The notes below the pieces were generated by a model. The model was not told the origin of the DNA, did no database searches, and was given only the letters and a program-made list of their open reading frames with translations. The position numbers were made by a program, and so were the translations under genes. Below are positions 5,531-8,995 of a DNA stretch of 8,995 nt, in pieces. This DNA comes from Acidobacteriota bacterium (GTDB taxonomy: Bacteria > Acidobacteriota > UBA6911): positions 1-8,995 of the forward strand of contig JAIRVC010000359.1 of the NCBI GenBank assembly GCA_031254095.1, in the 5' to 3' direction. The first letter of the stretch is position 1, and each line of letters starts with the position of its first letter.

Positions 5531-5572
5531 ACTAGCCACTAGCCACTGGCCACTAGCCGCTAGCCACTAGCT
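5531..5572. repeat. Six-copy heptanucleotide tandem repeat
   Basis: Six head-to-tail 7-bp units of ACTAGCC occupy 42 bp. Units 1, 2 and 4 are perfect; units 3, 5 and 6 each carry one substitution. On the transcribed minus strand the unit is GGCTAGT. Because 7 is not a multiple of 3, the array places TAG in all three frames. The first TAG belongs to the stop codon of the metallo-hydrolase gene (5571-5573). The array makes up more than half of the 73-bp gap between that gene and the ParB-like start. Confidence 0.93.
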
Positions 5573-6446
5573 ACTTCATATCCCTTATGCGAACTTCGAT
5601 GCCTTTTTCGCCTTCCATGAGCCGTACCAGCTCATTCGTATCCGTCTCTCCGAAATGATAGGGATAAAGTATTTTTGGCCTCATTGCCCTGGCCGTGTCG
5701 GCGACCTGTTCGGGAGTCATCGTAAACGGCAGGTTCATAGGCAGAAACGCTATATCAATGTCCTTGAGCGCCTTGATTTCAGGAACATTCTCCGTATCGC
5801 CCGCAACAAATACGCGCATCCCGCCCATTGTGAGCACATAGCCGTTGCCGTTTCCCCTGGGATGGAACTGCTTTTCAGGATTATAGGCAGGCACAGCCTC
5901 AATTGTTATCCCGTCCAAAGACCGGGTGTCGCCGTTTTTCATTACCACCGCTTTGTCCAGATTCTTGGCCGACGCCTGATTGGCGATCACCGTCGTCCGG
6001 GAAGTCATAAGCGCCTGAATCGCCTTGCTGTCAAGATGATCGCCGTGTTCATGCGTCACCAGAATTATGTCGGCCTTCGGCAGCGTCGCGTAGTCGGCGT
6101 ACATCGACACGGGATCAACATGAATCACCTTGCCCGCGTAAGAGATCATGAGCGTTCCGTGTCCGATAAAAGTAATCCGTATGTCGCCACCCTGTGCCGT
6201 GAAAACATCCCCGGCGAAATTTTTCTGCTGCGCGGAAGCCGGCACAACTGTTGCAAGCAGCAAAAACAACACGGCGCAGAGTAAGCGCTGACTAAATATC
6301 CGCGCGGGCGAATCGCCAAATTGTTTACGTTGCGCGGTGTTCGTAACCTCGACATATTTTTGTATATGCTTCGGTTCCTCGGCTCCGCGCGCCCACTTGC
6401 TAAGCACTTCCCGTGGGCCGTAATTAAAAACTGATCCAAAATTCAT
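5571..6446 (-). CDS. Exported metallo-beta-lactamase-fold hydrolase (UlaG-like)
   Basis: This 291-residue protein has a metallo-beta-lactamase fold of the UlaG-like 'beta-lactamase superfamily' type. ITFIGHGTLMISYAGKVIHV (91-110) opens the fold. The metal-binding HEHGDH is at 132-137, a further possible ligand His195 is in QFHPRGNG, Asp217 is in VAGDTEN, and His264 is in YPYHFGETD. All ligands expected for a two-metal centre are present. Relatives hydrolyse lactones, phosphodiesters or other esters; the substrate here is unknown. A hydrophobic segment at about 55-68 followed by VPASA indicates Sec export with cleavage near residue 72. The unusual point is about 50 polar residues ahead of that segment. 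The start at 6446 is nevertheless strongly supported by GGAGG at 6453-6457, and no better start lies between it and the signal region. The gene is the first in the minus-strand block and is divergent from the heparinase-like gene. Confidence 0.92.
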   Translation of the reverse strand: MNFGSVFNYGPREVLSKWARGAEEPKHIQKYVEVTNTAQRKQFGDSPARIFSQRLLCAVLFLLLATVVPASAQQKNFAGDVFTAQGGDIRITFIGHGTLMISYAGKVIHVDPVSMYADYATLPKADIILVTHEHGDHLDSKAIQALMTSRTTVIANQASAKNLDKAVVMKNGDTRSLDGITIEAVPAYNPEKQFHPRGNGNGYVLTMGGMRVFVAGDTENVPEIKALKDIDIAFLPMNLPFTMTPEQVADTARAMRPKILYPYHFGETDTNELVRLMEGEKGIEVRIRDMK

Positions 6447-6452
6447 GATTTT

Positions 6453-6457
6453 CCTCC
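6453..6457 (-). promoter_or_regulatory. Strong ribosome binding site fixing the hydrolase start
   Basis: GGAGG on the minus strand lies six bases before the ATG at 6446. It matters because the predicted signal peptide begins only about 50 residues into the protein, which would otherwise suggest a downstream start. No ATG or well-placed GTG/TTG with a comparable site occurs just before the hydrophobic segment. Confidence 0.8.
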
Positions 6458-6465
6458 ATTTAACA

Positions 6466-6515
6466 AAAGCGTTCTTTATAGTACTTTTGAAGTTTACCTG
6501 AAACGCTTTGTTTCA
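6466..6515. promoter_or_regulatory. Inverted repeats in the divergent promoter region
   Basis: Two symmetries occur between the divergent start codons. AAAGCGTT (6466-6473) is repeated inverted as AACGCTTT (6502-6509) with a 28-bp spacer. The second copy overlaps a compact palindrome, TGAAAC-N5-GTTTCA (6499-6515). Paired sites of this sort in a 115-bp divergent region are typical of repressor or activator operators and resemble LacI-family half-sites in sequence. A good -35/-10 pair could not be assigned on either strand, though TACTAT (minus strand, near 6478-6483) is a possible -10 for the hydrolase gene. Confidence 0.45.
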
Positions 6516-6561
6516 AACCGAAAATTAACCGTCAGAGCATATTCGGACGAAAAGTATAAGG

Positions 6562-8995
6562 ATGAAAATTTTACAGCGTTTTCCCGTCGGCCTGTTTGCG
6601 ATCCTGATTTTTTCAGCGACGGCCGTTTTTTTGTCGGCGGCTCAGGCGGATGCGGTTCTTACGCCTGATCAACTGCGCCTGCGGCTCGCCGAGTCGGTCG
6701 GGCAGCTGCCGTCTAATCCCGAATACCGGCTTGACGGGCGTTTCAACCTGACGGCGTCCGGGGAAGACGTGTCGTATCAGGCGCGCGTGGTTCAGATAGC
6801 AAGAAAGATAGCCGGAAGAACAATCGAAAACCGCGCCGTCGATTTCACGCATGAAAACCGGACGCGCAATCTGCGTTTTTTCCTGTCAGGCGAAAACGCC
6901 TGGATCGCCTCGCCCGAAATCACGATAGACGTCATGGCAGAGCAGATTCCGTATATGGCGCGATTTGACTTTCACGTGCTTTATGCCGAGCTGCTCAATA
7001 TTCTCGCCCGCGGGACGAAGTCGCCGGAATTCCGCATGGAACAGTCCGACAACGAAATCAACGTTCACGGACAGCTTCAAAACGGCTGGAACGCGGTTTT
7101 TACGATGAATGCCGCCGAAGCATATCCGCGGAAGGTGAAGATCTCCACCGGCGGCGAACGTGCCGCGGCCTGGATGATTCCTTACGTCAGCCCGGGAGAC
7201 GTCTGGCGGGCGCAAGTTTTTCCGGAATGGACAACCGAGTTTGAAATATGGATCTACGTGCCCCCTCAAGGCGCCGGCGGCGATTATCGGTATGCGCGCC
7301 GGCTTGACTTCGTGGAACGGAACATGGTCGTGGGTAGTTTTTTCTGCGAGGAAAGCTGGGGTGTCATTGGGAGCACAACGGCCGCCGAGGAGATATTCGT
7401 TCGCCCGCCCATTTTTCCATGGAAGGAGGGAATCCTGTTTGCGCCCGGCGCTGACGACCGCGGCGGCATATTCGGAGACGATTCGCTGCTCAACCTGCGT
7501 TCGCGCATTAATGAAAGTCCCTGGTCGCAATGGGAAAGCCATGGCCGTGCGCTTTCGTATTTCGCCGTTGTTTCCTCAGGACTTTCCCGCCTCCTGCCCT
7601 ACTACGTGCCGCCGAAAGCGCTGGGCTGGATCATAGTTTCAGGATATGTGATTTTTCTTTTTCTGCTTCTGAGGCTCAGCCGTCCCGGGCTCAATACAAG
7701 TTTGCAGAAATTTCCACGAAAGACGGCGATAGCGGGATTTTTTGTCGGTTTTCTCATGTTTATCACGGGAACCTGCACATGGATAGCGCATCTGCCAACG
7801 GAGCGCAGCCGCCTGGCGCTGCACTCGGCGATTCGCTTTGCCGTTACGGAACGCGAAATTTACGCGGGCGGCGCGAATTTACTGCTTACAAATTTTGCCG
7901 GCAGAGCCCCGGCCGCAACATGGGACGAGCTTGGGCGTTCCTGTCAGAACTACGCGCTCGCATACGACCTTATTCGCGAAAACCTTTCGCCGCAAAGGCG
8001 CGCGCAGATAGAAACAGACCTGTTCGAATACGCCAAGCCGCTGCTGGGAGCCGCTTCCGGCCGGCGGGCCAACGAAGCGGGCGCCGCCGTGATTGCGTCC
8101 GGACTTGGGCTGACAGGCCTTGCGCTTGATTTTGAGCCGTTTATTGCGCAGGCTGAAAGCGTCATCGAACAAATTCTTTCCGATCAACTGAATGAAGGAA
8201 TCCACCAGGCCGGACCGGGCCGGGGCGCTACCGAAATGGACGCCGCGGCGACTTTCTTCTACGGGCTCCGGCGCGCGGGCCGCGCCGAGTATTACGCGGA
8301 CGCGCGGTTTCTGGAATATGTCTCAAACACGTTAAAGTCGCTTTCGCCGGCGGGAACGCTGCCGCTTTTCGGCGGCGCAAATCTTGACGATTCGCTTGGC
8401 TTTAGTCTGTTCGCGCTTAAAATTGCCGACAAAATACCGGAAGAAACAGGGCGGCAATGCGTCGCGGCGCATGACCTGTATACGGGATACGGCCTTTTTA
8501 ATTCCGAGGGATGGCGCCGCCGGATGGCGCCGCGGCTTCTGCCATTTTTGGCGTATTACGAAAATCCGCATGTGCTGCTGCAATATGAATCCGCCGTTGC
8601 GCCGTCGGAACTGCCGGAGGAAAGCTTCGCCGCGGGCGGCGGCCAGTTCGCCGCGCTTCGCGCTGGAAGCGGCGCGGACGCGATGTACCTGGCGCTTAAC
8701 ATGCTGCGTACCGGTTCCCATGAAACGGGCGGCGACGCGCTGTCATTCGATCTTTTCGCAAAAAACAGCCTCATGCTGCACGGATCCGTATTCCCGCCGG
8801 AAAACGCCGAATCCGCGGAGGCGGCCGCCGGGAATACGCCGACATTCAACAATGGCGCTCAAATCATAAACACGTCGGCCGGCATTACATTGGCGCTTCT
8901 GAATCAGCCGGTTTTTGATTCCGCGCGCGCAATCGCGGACAAGGCCTACGCATACGGGCATGTAAAGCGCGACTTCATCATGGCGCGCCCGGAGG
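6562..8995 (+). CDS. Membrane-anchored heparinase II/III-like protein with extra N-terminal domain (cut by window edge)
   Basis: The frame encodes 811 residues without a stop and leaves the window. Residues 1-29 are a Sec signal peptide ending AAQA. Residues about 30-345 form a beta-rich exported domain; its pattern (NLRFFLSGENAWIASPEI near 102-119) recalls LolA-type folds, but this is tentative. Two membrane helices follow at about 354-370 and 389-411, separated by a short basic loop (Arg371, Arg374, Lys383, Arg386, Lys387). By the positive-inside rule this places both large domains in the periplasm. From about 413 the sequence looks like the alpha/alpha-toroid of heparinase/alginate-lyase proteins (WDELGRSCQNYALAYDLIRE at 454-473). 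Near 694-732 is the beta-sandwich signature GGQFAALRAG...SHETGGDALSFDLF with His720 and Asp725. The usual tyrosine after the 'EG' turn is not evident in EGIHQAGPGRG (545-555), so lyase activity is uncertain. The start is the only ATG after an in-frame stop at 6526, but the ribosome site is weak. Polysaccharide lyase-like function is inferred. Confidence 0.75.
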   Translation, partial: MKILQRFPVGLFAILIFSATAVFLSAAQADAVLTPDQLRLRLAESVGQLPSNPEYRLDGRFNLTASGEDVSYQARVVQIARKIAGRTIENRAVDFTHENRTRNLRFFLSGENAWIASPEITIDVMAEQIPYMARFDFHVLYAELLNILARGTKSPEFRMEQSDNEINVHGQLQNGWNAVFTMNAAEAYPRKVKISTGGERAAAWMIPYVSPGDVWRAQVFPEWTTEFEIWIYVPPQGAGGDYRYARRLDFVERNMVVGSFFCEESWGVIGSTTAAEEIFVRPPIFPWKEGILFAPGADDRGGIFGDDSLLNLRSRINESPWSQWESHGRALSYFAVVSSGLSRLLPYYVPPKALGWIIVSGYVIFLFLLLRLSRPGLNTSLQKFPRKTAIAGFFVGFLMFITGTCTWIAHLPTERSRLALHSAIRFAVTEREIYAGGANLLLTNFAGRAPAATWDELGRSCQNYALAYDLIRENLSPQRRAQIETDLFEYAKPLLGAASGRRANEAGAAVIASGLGLTGLALDFEPFIAQAESVIEQILSDQLNEGIHQAGPGRGATEMDAAATFFYGLRRAGRAEYYADARFLEYVSNTLKSLSPAGTLPLFGGANLDDSLGFSLFALKIADKIPEETGRQCVAAHDLYTGYGLFNSEGWRRRMAPRLLPFLAYYENPHVLLQYESAVAPSELPEESFAAGGGQFAALRAGSGADAMYLALNMLRTGSHETGGDALSFDLFAKNSLMLHGSVFPPENAESAEAAAGNTPTFNNGAQIINTSAGITLALLNQPVFDSARAIADKAYAYGHVKRDFIMARPE

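Noticed and set aside
5061..5570. Plus-strand 169-residue frame antisense to the ParB-like gene
   Set aside because: It is an Arg/Ser-rich antisense shadow typical of GC-rich coding DNA, without motifs or a plausible start.
5531..5572. Heptamer array considered as a CRISPR or iteron origin
   Set aside because: There are no spacers, and the unit is too short for CRISPR. Iterons are usually longer and accompanied by a Rep gene and an AT-rich region, which are absent.
1..8995. tRNA, rRNA and riboswitch genes
   Set aside because: No cloverleaf with a proper T-loop, rRNA-like stretch or recognisable riboswitch core was seen by eye on either strand; a covariance model search would be needed to exclude weak cases.

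Overview
The window reads as part of a Gram-negative, probably anaerobic or facultative bacterial genome of moderate-to-high GC. Pointers are Sec signal peptides on exported proteins, a monoheme c-type cytochrome, the iron-sulfur enzyme IspH of the MEP isoprenoid pathway, and the start of a tungsten/molybdenum aldehyde:ferredoxin oxidoreductase (AOR)-family enzyme. The phylum cannot be fixed from the sequence alone. The repeat-rich intergenic regions and unusual fusion proteins would suit an under-sampled lineage.

Seven of the eight genes lie on the minus strand and are described here in transcription order, right to left. Block 1 (6446 to 2798) holds an exported metallo-beta-lactamase-fold hydrolase, a ParB-like CTPase/nuclease-domain protein and IspH fused to a UbiA-like nine-helix membrane domain. 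The gaps are 73 and 33 bp, so this is plausibly one operon. Between the first two genes is a six-copy heptanucleotide tandem repeat. A repeat-filled gap of about 475 bp (2324-2797) follows. It holds a complete 123-bp interspersed element, a strong terminator-type hairpin, a short GC hairpin and a good extended -10 promoter. Block 2 (2323 to <1) holds a periplasmic cytochrome c, a class V aminotransferase of the cysteine desulfurase/selenocysteine lyase type, a DUF3343 putative S/Se carrier protein, and the AOR-family enzyme, which runs off the left edge. The desulfurase, carrier and AOR genes look like a sulfur- or selenium-handling module attached to a W/Mo oxidoreductase.

The only plus-strand gene (6562 to >8995) is divergent from block 1. 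It encodes a secreted N-terminal beta-rich domain, a two-helix membrane hairpin and a heparinase II/III-like (alpha/alpha-toroid plus beta-sandwich) region, and it runs off the right edge. The 115-bp divergent intergenic region carries two inverted repeats that could be operators.

The most striking feature outside the genes is a pair of 123-bp elements at 1837-1959 and 2676-2798, in opposite orientation, flanking the cytochrome c gene. They share a 39-bp identical core and terminal inverted repeats. A terminal fragment of the same element sits just upstream of the AOR gene. One complete copy lies 4 bp from the start codon of the aminotransferase, and its terminus appears to supply the Shine-Dalgarno sequence.
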